Source: an uncultured Clostridia bacterium
GTDB taxonomy: Bacteria; Bacillota; Clostridia; UBA1381
Direction of reading: 5' to 3'
Length of the DNA stretch: 59,764 nt
NCBI GenBank assembly: GCA_934486735.1
Contig: CAKSQL010000014.1
Coordinates: forward strand, 1 to 59,764
Shown here piece after piece: positions 16,396-25,295 of the stretch. The translations under genes were made by a program, and so were the position numbers. Position 1 is the stretch's first letter, and every line of letters starts with the position of its first letter. The notes beneath the pieces are model-generated. The model saw only the letters and a list, made by a program, of their open reading frames with translations. It searched no databases and had not been told where the DNA came from.

Positions 16396-18486
16396 TTAGT
16401 TTTGAGAATTATAGAACAAAACCGCTGCGTTGATTCTGTTCATCTGCGTACCCACGCGCAAATCCTCCAGACCGTTCAGCAAGCCTTCCTTACTTGCAGC
16501 CGAAAGATATCCGTCCGGATATCCGCCCAAAGCCTCAATATTATATGAATCGGCGCATCCGCATACGCATGCTACAATCTTGACAGCCTGCTCGTATGTG
16601 ACATTGCTGTCGGGTGCAAATTTGTTATCGCCCATTCCGGAAATTGCTCCGGCGTCCACACACGCCCGAATCGTTTTCGTTGCCCAATGCGATGCCGCGT
16701 CCGAGAATGTGCAGGGTTCATCCGACGAAAGTCCGCAAAGCCGCGCTGTCATGCTTGCAAATTCGGCACGTGTTATATTATTGTACGGTCTTATGCTGCC
16801 GTCCTCATATCCCGAAATTATCCCGATTGACTTGCAATATTCAAGCGCCTGCTTTTGATAATCCGACAAGCCTGCAAGTTCATCGCCCGGATTTTTGTTG
16901 ATATTCAGCGTGAAATCGCGTTTCACAGCGGAATATCCCTCCGCCTCCGCTTCAGCAGTGAGCGTATATGTTCCGTTCGCATAATTCGACAAATCCAAGC
17001 GGCTGTTATATGGCAATGCCGATGATGAGCCGACCCAATCGCCGTTGATATAATAATTAACCTTCGGCACATCCGCCGCATAAACATGCGGATATGCATA
17101 AAGTTCAAGCGTATCCGAGTTTACATCTATCGTTCCCCAAAGCTCCTTGTATGCCTTATCCACCGTTCCGTTAAAGCTGTTTTGTATAAACCATGGGTAC
17201 TGAATCGCTTCATTATATGCCGCTTTAAGTTCCGAACAGCCCTCCAAATCGTAGTAATTGTTCTCCGGCATGTTCTTGTTGAAGTATGCAATCAGCTTAA
17301 CCTGCGGATAAACTATCGGAATCATACTGTACATGCGTTTGAGCGAAGTTACCGCCCAATCTGTCGAATACTCGTTGATTTTGCCGCCGGTGTAATATGC
17401 CGAGCCGCACTCGGCAAGCATAATCGGCTTTCTGCCGCCGTATCTTTCGACAACATCGCGTATCAAAAGCACCGGATCCGCAGCGTCCCCTGCCTTATAA
17501 ACTATCGGATTGTGCGACTCGCTCGCCGCCCATCTCTGTGCCCCGAAATATTTATTTGCATATGCCGAGATTCCGACCCAATCCACATACTCATCGCCGG
17601 GATAGTAATCGTCAAAATCCGTACTCCATTCAGAGGTGTGAAGAATACTCCACACAATCGCAGTTCTGCCGCCGACAGACCTTGCCGCGTCTGCTATCTT
17701 GCGAAATGCGCGTATGTACAAATCTCTGTCCGCTCTGTCCTGCCACACATTCACCTCAGCGCCTATTCTTAAAAATATCGGCACATCCTTATAATTGCTC
17801 AAAAGACCGGTAACGCTGTTTATATATTGAGTATCGTTTATTATCGAATCGAGCTGCGAACCTTCTTTGGGGAAGTTCAGCGCAATTTCAACCGCTTTTC
17901 CGCCCTCGCGCGCCTTTGAGAGTATATGCTCCGGCCATGTAAAATCCGTGCTTTCGCCATATTCGAGATACAAAAGAATCATTGACTCCGAATCGCGGTA
18001 ATGCTCGCTTACCTCGCCGTACAAAACACCTTTTTCCGGCTCGTTTACCGCGCCGTAATATTTTTGTGTCTCATCGGTCGGAGTATAAAGATTTATAACA
18101 GGCTGAAACTGCATCGTTTTCTGTTTTGCAATCTTAACACCGTCGCTCCAGCCGAGAGCCTCGCCGTAGGGGATATATTTTTCAAAGCATTTGCCTGCCT
18201 CGATATAGTCGGACACGCCGCCGAATTTCTCATAGGCATAACCCATATCATACAGCTTCGAACCCAAAATCGTCTGAACCTGCGTATTTTTCTCCTCGCC
18301 CTCCAAAAGCGAAACTATATCCTTGCCTGCCGCAATCAAAGCGCCCTTGTCTCCGCTGTTTTGCGCCGCCTGATATCTGTCTGCCATCGCCCAAAACGCA
18401 TGCGGCAGCTCGTACGCAAACGCCGGCGATGCCGAAAGCACTGCCGCAGCAGCAAGTGCCGCCGATATTGTCTTTTTAAATTTCAT
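16396..18486 (-). CDS. S-layer-anchored GH26-like glycoside hydrolase
   Basis: 696 residues. Signal peptide 1-24 (ends AFAYE). Residues about 130-430 look like a clan GH-A TIM barrel of the GH26 (mannanase/glucanase) type: FLRIGAEVNVW with probable acid/base Glu244, VDWVGISAYANKYFG, and PIMLAECGSAYY with probable nucleophile Glu359. A beta-sandwich-like segment (about 455-530) follows, then three SLH motifs (about 532-580, 588-640, 645-696), the last one degenerate. The protein should sit on the cell wall and cut a plant or host glycan. The barrel match is by motif and is less sure than the SLH part. Own transcription unit; terminator shared with GH30. Confidence 0.75.
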   Translation of the reverse strand: MKFKKTISAALAAAAVLSASPAFAYELPHAFWAMADRYQAAQNSGDKGALIAAGKDIVSLLEGEEKNTQVQTILGSKLYDMGYAYEKFGGVSDYIEAGKCFEKYIPYGEALGWSDGVKIAKQKTMQFQPVINLYTPTDETQKYYGAVNEPEKGVLYGEVSEHYRDSESMILLYLEYGESTDFTWPEHILSKAREGGKAVEIALNFPKEGSQLDSIINDTQYINSVTGLLSNYKDVPIFLRIGAEVNVWQDRADRDLYIRAFRKIADAARSVGGRTAIVWSILHTSEWSTDFDDYYPGDEYVDWVGISAYANKYFGAQRWAASESHNPIVYKAGDAADPVLLIRDVVERYGGRKPIMLAECGSAYYTGGKINEYSTDWAVTSLKRMYSMIPIVYPQVKLIAYFNKNMPENNYYDLEGCSELKAAYNEAIQYPWFIQNSFNGTVDKAYKELWGTIDVNSDTLELYAYPHVYAADVPKVNYYINGDWVGSSSALPYNSRLDLSNYANGTYTLTAEAEAEGYSAVKRDFTLNINKNPGDELAGLSDYQKQALEYCKSIGIISGYEDGSIRPYNNITRAEFASMTARLCGLSSDEPCTFSDAASHWATKTIRACVDAGAISGMGDNKFAPDSNVTYEQAVKIVACVCGCADSYNIEALGGYPDGYLSAASKEGLLNGLEDLRVGTQMNRINAAVLFYNSQN

Positions 18487-18693
18487 TCTGATTTTCCTCC
18501 TAAATTTCTTAATATTTCACGCATATTAAAACGCTCGTTTTACAAGCGAACCGATATAAGCAGAAACAAAAAGTTCCGTCCCGTCAAGACGGTCTGTGCC
18601 CAAGCTTTCATTTCTGCTCAAAATAATGCACATATCATCATTTTTCGGTTATGTGTCAACTCGGACGGTAATTGAAAAAACTACATTCAACAA

Positions 18694-19152
18694 TTACCTG
18701 TTTTTTAACATTCTCCTTTTTACACGTCCCGCGATATTTACCGCATGCTGTTCGGCAACGCGCGCAATGCAATACATTTTGTAAATTGGATTCCTGCACG
18801 AAATCCGCCTGTCCCTGCGCACAAATGATGTCACCACGCCCACAATCTGACTGTGCTTAATACCGCTCTCTCTCGTGTTTTGGTTATCGCCGCACATGAT
18901 ATATGTCCCGTCCCTTTTCTTCCCCACCACGCGGTGCAGAACAAACTGCCCGTTTTCGCGGCGGTAAAGCGGCAAATCATATTTTTTCAGCTTATCCGGC
19001 GGCGAGCTTAAAAAAACCGAGTCACGCCCGGCTTTAAGCATCGGCAGCATGCTGACCCCGTTCGGCGAAAAACATACCTCCTTGCCGTCCCTTAGCTGCT
19101 CCTCTATAATAGGAAGAAGTTCGGCAAGGTTCACTCTCATTTTCTCATTCAT
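18694..19152 (-). CDS. S24/S26-family (signal peptidase-like) Ser-His protease, soluble
   Basis: 152 residues. SPNGVSMLPML carries the expected nucleophile Ser34; VLHRVVG offers His73 at the place where bacterial type I signal peptidases have Lys, as in SipW/ER-type enzymes; CGDNQNTRESG (87-97) matches the conserved GDN box. There is no convincing membrane anchor, unlike true signal peptidases. It follows the PqqD-like gene by 43 bp on the same strand (ATG 19152 after AAAGG). Such pairs recur in Clostridia and may process a peptide bound by the PqqD-like partner. No precursor peptide or radical SAM gene is visible here. Confidence 0.7.
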   Translation of the reverse strand: MNEKMRVNLAELLPIIEEQLRDGKEVCFSPNGVSMLPMLKAGRDSVFLSSPPDKLKKYDLPLYRRENGQFVLHRVVGKKRDGTYIMCGDNQNTRESGIKHSQIVGVVTSFVRRDRRISCRNPIYKMYCIARVAEQHAVNIAGRVKRRMLKNR

Positions 19153-19195
19153 TTTTTATATTCCTTTCACAAAACCTCGGTTTTGAAATTCGGAA

Positions 19196-19462
19196 TTATT
19201 CAGTGAGCAGGTCGGCATTTTTCAGCTTGAGTAAAAATTCATCGATATCCGCCGAAGCCGTAGCCTCGTCAATATCATACTCGGAAAGCATCGCCCTTAA
19301 AAGTGTGTCCTTATCGGCACCGTTTATAAGCTTTTCCCAAAGAAATGTCCCCGCCCCGTTTATGGTTATAATTCCGTTGAAATTAAGGGCCTCGTCGCCG
19401 ACAGCTATTACAATGCTGTTCCCGGCAACCTGCCTTAAAACATATCCGTCTTTAATTTTCAT
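19196..19462 (-). CDS. PqqD-like (RiPP recognition element) protein
   Basis: 88 residues resembling the PqqD winged-helix peptide-binding fold: GYVLRQVAGNSIVIAVG, then FNGIITINGAGTFLWEKLINGADKDTLLRAMLSEYDIDEATASADIDEFLLKL (broken here for description, residues 28-80). PqqD domains hold leader peptides for modifying enzymes. It is first in a two-gene unit with the S26-like protease and has its own promoter at 19504-19532. Its peptide partner is not in the window. Confidence 0.75.
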   Translation of the reverse strand: MKIKDGYVLRQVAGNSIVIAVGDEALNFNGIITINGAGTFLWEKLINGADKDTLLRAMLSEYDIDEATASADIDEFLLKLKNADLLTE

Positions 19463-19503
19463 AAATTTCAGTCCTTTCCTGCCTTTTTTTCACATCTACA
19501 TCA

Positions 19504-19532
19504 ATTATAACATAAAACGAGTTCAATTACAA
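19504..19532 (-). promoter_or_regulatory. Promoter for the PqqD/S26 protease unit
   Basis: Minus strand TTGTAA (19532-19527), 17-base spacer, TATAAT (19509-19504), 42 bases before the PqqD-like start. Confidence 0.6.
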
Positions 19533-19585
19533 TAGTTTATTCCAAACTTTGCACTAAAATAAATTTATTAAATTACAAAAAACTA

Positions 19586-19614
19586 TAGACTACGACAAAA
19601 AAATATGTTATAAT
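19586..19614 (+). promoter_or_regulatory. Promoter for the 321-residue SLH protein
   Basis: TAGACT (19586-19591), 17-base spacer, TATAAT (19609-19614), divergent from the PqqD promoter. Confidence 0.6.
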
Positions 19615-19657
19615 ATAAGTTAAGAAACAAAATTTTCGAAGGGACTGACAAAATAAA

Positions 19658-20623
19658 ATGAATAAATTTTTCAAAAAAGCAGCTGCCGTTTCCGGAATCC
19701 TGGCAATGACAGTATCGTTCTCGGCAAGCGCATTTGCTGCGGAATTTACCGATATGCCGAACAACTGGACAACCTCCGCACTTGAAAACGCGGTTAAAAA
19801 CGGGCTGCTCTACGGCGAGGAAAACGCGGACGGCAAGGGAATGAGCATAAAGCCGGACGACAGAATCACACGTGCTCAGATGGCTGCTATAATCGTGCGT
19901 GCTTTCGGTGCAAACGAGACCGCCGACATCAGCAGCTATACCGATGTTGACAAGGATGCCTGGTACTACAAAGAGCTTTCAAAAGCGGTTGCAATGAATG
20001 CATTCCGCGGCGACGGCAACAAGATGAATCCGCAGAACAATATCACATTCCAGGAATGTTTCACCGTTATATCGCAGGTGCTACAGCTTCAGATTTATCA
20101 AAAGAATACCGCCTGCCTGGACAAATTCAGCGACAAGAGCGATATCGCAAGCTGGGCTGTACCATATGCGGCAGCGGTTGTGGGCAGCGGATTCTGGGAC
20201 GGAATCGACGGCAAAATTCTGCCGACCGAGTACATAACCCGCTCGCAGTTCGCGGTTCTGATGGACAAAACCGTTAAGACATATATAACAGAACCGGGCA
20301 CATATTCCGATTTTGAGGACGGAAATGTAATGGTTCGCTGCGATGATGTCATAATCTCGGGCGCCGATATCAAGGGCGATATCATCGTGGGCGACGGAGT
20401 TTCGAACAAGGGCTTCACGCTCGACAATTCAAAGGCTTCGCGATATATGTTCATCCGAGGCGGCGGCGAAAATGTCAAAATGCAGAACAACGCGTTTGTT
20501 GACAGGGTTATTCTGATAAACCCCGGCATCACTTTATCGATTGATGCAACCTCCGATGCCGTTTCCGGCGGTTACACAAGTCACTCAAGCGACAGAATCT
20601 TAATCACTCCGGCACTTGAATAA
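19658..20623 (+). CDS. SLH-domain surface protein
   Basis: 321 residues. Signal peptide 1-28 (ends AFAAE). Three SLH repeats at about 30-85, 90-140 and 150-205, with DDRITRAQMAAIIVRAFG as the clearest motif. The last 110 residues (about 212-321) are an unassigned, Gly/Asp-rich beta domain whose regular turns (IISGADIKGDIIVGDG) suggest a short right-handed beta-helix. Such a protein is probably held by the SLH domains to secondary wall polymer; no catalytic residues are seen. It follows directly the divergent PqqD/S26 unit and is ended by the hairpin at 20642. Confidence 0.8.
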   Translation: MNKFFKKAAAVSGILAMTVSFSASAFAAEFTDMPNNWTTSALENAVKNGLLYGEENADGKGMSIKPDDRITRAQMAAIIVRAFGANETADISSYTDVDKDAWYYKELSKAVAMNAFRGDGNKMNPQNNITFQECFTVISQVLQLQIYQKNTACLDKFSDKSDIASWAVPYAAAVVGSGFWDGIDGKILPTEYITRSQFAVLMDKTVKTYITEPGTYSDFEDGNVMVRCDDVIISGADIKGDIIVGDGVSNKGFTLDNSKASRYMFIRGGGENVKMQNNAFVDRVILINPGITLSIDATSDAVSGGYTSHSSDRILITPALE

Positions 20624-20641
20624 AATATAAATAAAAGACTC

Positions 20642-20687
20642 GAGGGAGAATCGCTTTTAAACCGGTGATTCTCTCTCAATTTTTTTG
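20642..20687 (+). terminator. Terminator after the SLH gene
   Basis: GAGGGAGAATC (20642-20652) pairs with GATTCTCTCTC (20667-20677), followed by a run of seven T. Confidence 0.75.
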
Positions 20688-20703
20688 CAGCCGCTGTTTT
20701 TCG

Positions 20704-20733
20704 TTCACAAAAATACTTCCTCTGCCGTATTAT
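20704..20733 (+). promoter_or_regulatory. Possible promoter for asnB
   Basis: TTCACA (20704-20709), 18-base spacer, TATTAT (20728-20733). Weak match, but placed well. No T-box motif is seen before asnB. Confidence 0.35.
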
Positions 20734-20781
20734 ACTATTGACGGGTACAGCCCGACTAATAATACAAGGAGTAAATGCCAT

Positions 20782-22632
20782 ATGTGTTCAATTGCAGGAA
20801 TGATAAATCTCAAAAAAAATTATCTTTGTTATAAAAGCTACAATCGGCTCATTGTACGCGACATGGCGGACAGCATGACGCACCGCGGTCCCGATGCCTC
20901 CGGCGAATGGGTCGGCGAGCATGCGGCATTTGCGCATACTCGGCTCGCTGTCATCGACCCGGCAGGCGGTGCGCAGCCCATGCAACGCACAGTCGACGGA
21001 TATGAGTTTGTTATTACATACAACGGCGAATTATACAACACCGAGGATATCAAGCGCCGTCTCGCCGACTTCGGATACACATTTTCCACCTCATCCGATA
21101 CAGAGGTTCTTTTATATGCATATATTCACTACGGTGAAAAATGCGCCGAGCTTTTGAACGGAATATATTCGTTTTGTATCTGGGATTCTATGCGTCAGCG
21201 GCTTTTTGCCTGCCGCGACCGCTTCGGAGTAAAGCCGTTTTTCTACACAATTCTCGGCGACACAGTCCTGTTTTCTTCCGAAATAAAAGGACTTTTCCGT
21301 CATCCGTCTTTCAACGCCGCCGTCGACAAGGTCGGCTTGCAGGAACTTTTCGCAATTTCTCCGGCGCGCACTCAGGGGGTCGGCGTTTTTAAAGATGTCC
21401 TGGAACTGCGTCCGGCACATTCGATGATTATCGACCGCTCCGGCATAAAAATTTTTCCTTACTGGAGTCTTGAAAGCCATGCCCACACCGACAGCTACGA
21501 GGACACTGTCGAAAAGGTCTGCACGCTTGTAACCGACAGTATAAAGCGACAGCTGATTTCGGATGTTCCGATAGGAACTCTGTTATCCGGCGGACTCGAT
21601 TCGAGCATAATTTCAGCCGTTGCGGCAATTCATATGAAAGAGCGCGGCGAACAGCTTTCGACCTATTCATTCGATTATAAGGACAACGACAAATATTTCA
21701 AAGCATCGGCATTTCAGCCCGATGCCGACCGCCCCTGGGTCGAGCGAATGGTGAGCGAGTTTGACACAAATCACACCTTTTTGGAATGTGACAATGCCGA
21801 ACTTATCGACTATCTTGTCGATGCAATGCGTTATAAGGATTTGCCCGGTATGGCGGATGTTGACGCATCGCTTTTGTACTTCTGCCGCGAGATAAAGAAA
21901 AGACACACAGTTATTCTCTCGGGCGAATGCTCAGATGAGATATTCGGAGGATATCCATGGTTCAGGAGTGAGAAAGCGTTTGCAACCCCTGCGTTCCCCT
22001 GGTCGTACGACATGTCGCTGAGGAACAGTATCTTAAAGCCGCAGGTTCAAAAAACGCTTGCGCTTGAAGAATATTCGCGCATGCGATATGACGAGTCGAT
22101 AGCCGAGGTTCCGACCTTCGGCGGCGACAGCGCCGAGGAAAAACGCCGCCGCGAAATATCCTATTTAAATATAAACTGGTTTATGACAAATCTTCTGGAC
22201 AGAAAGGACAGAATGAGCATGGCGAGCGGGCTTGAGGTCAGAGTGCCTTTCTGCGACCACAGGCTTGTGGAATACGTCTGGAACATTCCATGGGAAATGA
22301 AGTGTCGGAACAATGTTTCAAAAAGCCTTTTGCGCGATGCTGCAAAGGAAATACTTCCCGAGGACGTTTTGAACCGCAAAAAAAGTCCGTATCCGAAAAC
22401 TCACAACCCCGGATATGAAAAGGCTGCAAAGGCAATGCTGCTTGAAATTATCTCAAACCCAAATGCCCCGATTCTGACATTTGCCGATAAATCCGCACTC
22501 GAAACGCTCTGTACTCAAAGCTCCGACTACGGCAAGCCGTTTTTCGGTCAGCTCATGGCAGGCCCCCAGTTTATCGGCTATCTCATTCAGCTGAATACAT
22601 GGTTTGAAGAATATCACATACACATTCTTTAA
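20782..22632 (+). CDS. asnB: Asparagine synthase (glutamine-hydrolysing)
   Basis: 616 residues. The N-terminal class II glutamine amidotransferase begins Met-Cys-Ser-Ile-Ala-Gly, so Cys2 becomes the nucleophile; HRGPDASGEW and YNGELYN follow. The C-terminal synthetase domain has the PP-loop LLSGGLDSSIISA near residue 268 and LSGECSDEIFGGYPW. It makes asparagine from aspartate, ATP and glutamine. ATG 20782 is fixed by the required N-terminal Cys and by AAGGAG 10 nt upstream. It is monocistronic between two SLH genes. Some AsnB homologues amidate cell-wall or secondary metabolites; nothing here forces that view. Confidence 0.9.
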   Translation: MCSIAGMINLKKNYLCYKSYNRLIVRDMADSMTHRGPDASGEWVGEHAAFAHTRLAVIDPAGGAQPMQRTVDGYEFVITYNGELYNTEDIKRRLADFGYTFSTSSDTEVLLYAYIHYGEKCAELLNGIYSFCIWDSMRQRLFACRDRFGVKPFFYTILGDTVLFSSEIKGLFRHPSFNAAVDKVGLQELFAISPARTQGVGVFKDVLELRPAHSMIIDRSGIKIFPYWSLESHAHTDSYEDTVEKVCTLVTDSIKRQLISDVPIGTLLSGGLDSSIISAVAAIHMKERGEQLSTYSFDYKDNDKYFKASAFQPDADRPWVERMVSEFDTNHTFLECDNAELIDYLVDAMRYKDLPGMADVDASLLYFCREIKKRHTVILSGECSDEIFGGYPWFRSEKAFATPAFPWSYDMSLRNSILKPQVQKTLALEEYSRMRYDESIAEVPTFGGDSAEEKRRREISYLNINWFMTNLLDRKDRMSMASGLEVRVPFCDHRLVEYVWNIPWEMKCRNNVSKSLLRDAAKEILPEDVLNRKKSPYPKTHNPGYEKAAKAMLLEIISNPNAPILTFADKSALETLCTQSSDYGKPFFGQLMAGPQFIGYLIQLNTWFEEYHIHIL

Positions 22633-22690
22633 AAAAATCGGAACTTTCTTCCTTAATATATTTAAACGGTGAAAAACCGAAATATCCCTC

Positions 22691-22717
22691 CGGCGGCTGA
22701 GAATATCTCAGCCGCCG
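22691..22717 (+). terminator. Strong hairpin after asnB
   Basis: A perfect 12-bp GC-rich stem (CGGCGGCTGAGA / TCTCAGCCGCCG) with a 3-base loop. The following T-run is short (CTTTGC), so termination is likely but not certain. Confidence 0.55.
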
Positions 22718-22820
22718 CTTTGCATGTCATATCGGACAGAACATTTTCCGCGTCTCGCCCCTGTTTTTTTTCTATAATTCATAAAAATTCCAAAAAGTCC
22801 GAAAAAATATTTTAAATCGC

Positions 22821-22849
22821 TTGACATTTGAATTATATTCGTATATAAT
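22821..22849 (+). promoter_or_regulatory. Full-consensus promoter of the 714-residue SLH protein
   Basis: Perfect TTGACA (22821-22826), exactly 17 bases, perfect TATAAT (22844-22849), then a leader of about 50 nt with AGGAGG. Predicts very strong constitutive expression, as for an S-layer protein. Confidence 0.85.
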
Positions 22850-22908
22850 AAAGAAAAGTGGTCTTTTATAATCAGACGTAAAATACATAAAACAGGAGGT
22901 TCACGATC

Positions 22909-25053
22909 ATGAACAAAAAGAAATTGACGTCCCTGTCTTTATCATTGGCAATGACTGCCGGTCTTTTTTCCGGTTTGACGGCTCAGGCTGCGCAGTATTA
23001 TCCCGATGTTGATGAGGGACACTGGGCATACGAATTGGTAGGATACATGAACGAACATGGATATATCTCGGGCTATCCCGACGGTAACTACTATCCGTCT
23101 CAGAACATCACAAGAGCCGAGTACATCACAATCCTGAACAAAATGTTCGAATCAAACGGCAACGCCGGTAAGAACTATGCAGACGTTCACGAGGGAGATT
23201 GGTTCTACAATCAAATCCAGGCAGCCGTTGCAGCAGGATATCTTCATGGATATGACGATGCAAACGACGAAAACGACGGCACAATGAAGCCGAACAACTA
23301 CATCACAAGAGAAGAAGCTGCCGTTATTCTTTCACTGGCTTACGGCCTTGCAAAGAACGATGATGTTTCAAAATTCTCCGATGCAGATCAAATCAGCGAC
23401 TGGGCTGTTCCTTATGTAGGCGCTCTCGTTGACGGAAAGGTTCTTATGGGAGACGCAGACTCCGCTGCATTCCGTCCGAAAGACAACATGCTCCGCGCAG
23501 AAGTTGCAAGCATGCTCGCTCAGGCAAAGCAGAAAGAGGACGACCTTAAATACGAGGAAAAAGTAACTCTGCCAGAAGCTCTCACAGATGCAGACGGCAC
23601 TTATACATTGAGCGATATTTCCACAAAGAACATTCCGCTCGACAAAAAGCTTAAACTTTCTGTTGATGCCGTTGAAAGCGGAAATGTCGGGAATTACAAG
23701 ATAATCGCTACAATCGATGCTGTTACAATCGGTGACAATGTTACTCTTGAAGGTCTCAAGAATATCTTAAACGAAATGGAATTTTCGGCAGACGAACTTG
23801 AAAAACTGAGCATCAGCTTCACAGGTTTTGACAAGCCTGAGAACGGTTCTTCGCTGAAGCTTACAGTTAAGGCTACTTCCGGTGATACGGAATATGACAG
23901 CAAGGAGTACATAATTGCTTTCGGCGAGCATATTGTTGTTTGGCCGTCAGCTGCAAAGAACTCCAACAATCAGTACACAATCACAGGAATTAACACTGAA
24001 TCTTCAAAAGACATGATTCTTTCAATCACTGAAAAGGTGAGCGGTACTGTAGGTAACTACACTATCGATGCAACAATCGGAGATACAGAGCTTGCAACAG
24101 GTGTTACACTTGATGAGTTGACTAAGATTTTGGCAGAAAGAAAGCTCTCCGCTGAAGATCTCAAGTCATTAAAGCTTGTTATCAAAGCCGATTCGCCGGC
24201 AAACGGTTCATCACTGTCACTTACATTCAGGCTTGCCGACGCTGAAACCAATGAGGCTATCGGTGTTGAAAAGGTTTACGAATTACCTTTCGGTCAGACA
24301 AGCACAGGCGGCGGTACGCTTTCGGGCGGCAGCGGCGGTACAACGAGAGTTTTTGACGAAAGCCGCGACCGTGTTGTTGAATCATTGAAGGATTACCAGA
24401 ACGGGCTCTTAAACGCAAACAGCTCAAGAAAAATTGCAAGCGACAAGAGCTACTACGGCGTTTCGAACGATATGCTTAAGGTTGTTCTTACAAACGACGG
24501 TATGAACACATTCGATGCAACAGAAGCAAAGCAGGCAAAGGACGCTAAGAACGTTGACACAGTATACGAGTCAATCAAGGCTTCTTTGGGCGATAAGGGT
24601 GGCTATTACGATAACGCAAACCTCTACAAGGTATATGAAGACGTTATCACAGCTGTACTTGCAGATACAACACTGGATTACAAGAATGCATCAATTGCAA
24701 CAGATACAAAAAAGAAGTATGTCGAGTTGTTCCGCGCAATGGTTAAGACTGTAAACGGAGCCGCAGATGCTGCTGTTACAATATACAACGATCCTGCAAA
24801 CGCAGGCAAAACAAACGATGAAAAGTTTGAACTGTTCAAGACAGAGGCAATTAACAGCACAACTTCGATTCTGAACGATTCTTTGACTTCATTCGATTCG
24901 ACAGAAAAGACAAACATTGCAAGCTGCGCAACAAAGTATGTTACAGACCTGTTCAACTCGAACAGAGGTAACGAAACATTGCAAGCTGACCTTGCAGCTA
25001 TCAGCACAATGACAATCGAAAACTTTGCAGCAGTTCTTGCTAAGTATCTCTAA
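22909..25053 (+). CDS. Probable S-layer or major SLH surface protein with two tandem repeat domains
   Basis: 714 residues. Signal peptide 1-28 (AQAAQ). Three SLH motifs at about 30-80, 88-143 and 152-203. Residues about 225-345 and 350-470 are two copies of one domain (shared pattern: VGNYKIIATI / VGNYTIDATI, LEGLKNILNEMEFSADEL / LDELTKILAERKLSAEDL, NGSSLKLT / NGSSLSLT). A Gly/Ser linker (TGGGTLSGGSGGTTR) leads to an alpha-helical C-terminus (about 490-714) rich in Asn, Lys and Ala. No enzyme motif. The perfect promoter, AGGAGG site and biased codons suggest high expression. Likely the S-layer subunit or an abundant wall protein; I cannot distinguish these. Confidence 0.8.
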   Translation: MNKKKLTSLSLSLAMTAGLFSGLTAQAAQYYPDVDEGHWAYELVGYMNEHGYISGYPDGNYYPSQNITRAEYITILNKMFESNGNAGKNYADVHEGDWFYNQIQAAVAAGYLHGYDDANDENDGTMKPNNYITREEAAVILSLAYGLAKNDDVSKFSDADQISDWAVPYVGALVDGKVLMGDADSAAFRPKDNMLRAEVASMLAQAKQKEDDLKYEEKVTLPEALTDADGTYTLSDISTKNIPLDKKLKLSVDAVESGNVGNYKIIATIDAVTIGDNVTLEGLKNILNEMEFSADELEKLSISFTGFDKPENGSSLKLTVKATSGDTEYDSKEYIIAFGEHIVVWPSAAKNSNNQYTITGINTESSKDMILSITEKVSGTVGNYTIDATIGDTELATGVTLDELTKILAERKLSAEDLKSLKLVIKADSPANGSSLSLTFRLADAETNEAIGVEKVYELPFGQTSTGGGTLSGGSGGTTRVFDESRDRVVESLKDYQNGLLNANSSRKIASDKSYYGVSNDMLKVVLTNDGMNTFDATEAKQAKDAKNVDTVYESIKASLGDKGGYYDNANLYKVYEDVITAVLADTTLDYKNASIATDTKKKYVELFRAMVKTVNGAADAAVTIYNDPANAGKTNDEKFELFKTEAINSTTSILNDSLTSFDSTEKTNIASCATKYVTDLFNSNRGNETLQADLAAISTMTIENFAAVLAKYL

Positions 25054-25071
25054 TACTTAAAGCCACTTACA

Positions 25072-25106
25072 CAAGCGCAAATCCATAGGATTTGCGCTTG
25101 TTTTTT
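25072..25106 (+). terminator. Terminator after the 714-residue SLH gene
   Basis: Perfect 13-bp stem (CAAGCGCAAATCC / GGATTTGCGCTTG), 3-base loop, six T. Confidence 0.9.
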
Positions 25107-25228
25107 ATTGCAGGCTTTTCTTTCGCCAACACTTAATCTTTATCATTGTTTTTGATATTTGTCATAACCGTCCGCAAGGGCAGCATCCTGCAAAGGACAG
25201 AACTAAAATGATTTTACAAATACAATAA

Positions 25229-25273
25229 AAAACTCTTAAAATTCAAGTTTCCGACCTGAATTTTAAGAGTTTT
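25229..25273. terminator. Terminator of the rsmE-region operon
   Basis: 17-bp inverted repeat (AAAACTCTTAAAATTCA at 25229 and its complement at 25257-25273). It ends the minus-strand prmA-rsmE-membrane protein unit. Nothing else is seen in 25107-25228. Confidence 0.8.
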
Positions 25274-25295
25274 TACTCATTAATCGATAGTTTTT

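Noticed and set aside
20624..20781. T-box or amino-acid riboswitch before asnB
   Set aside because: No T-box consensus or extended leader; the hairpin found belongs to the preceding terminator.
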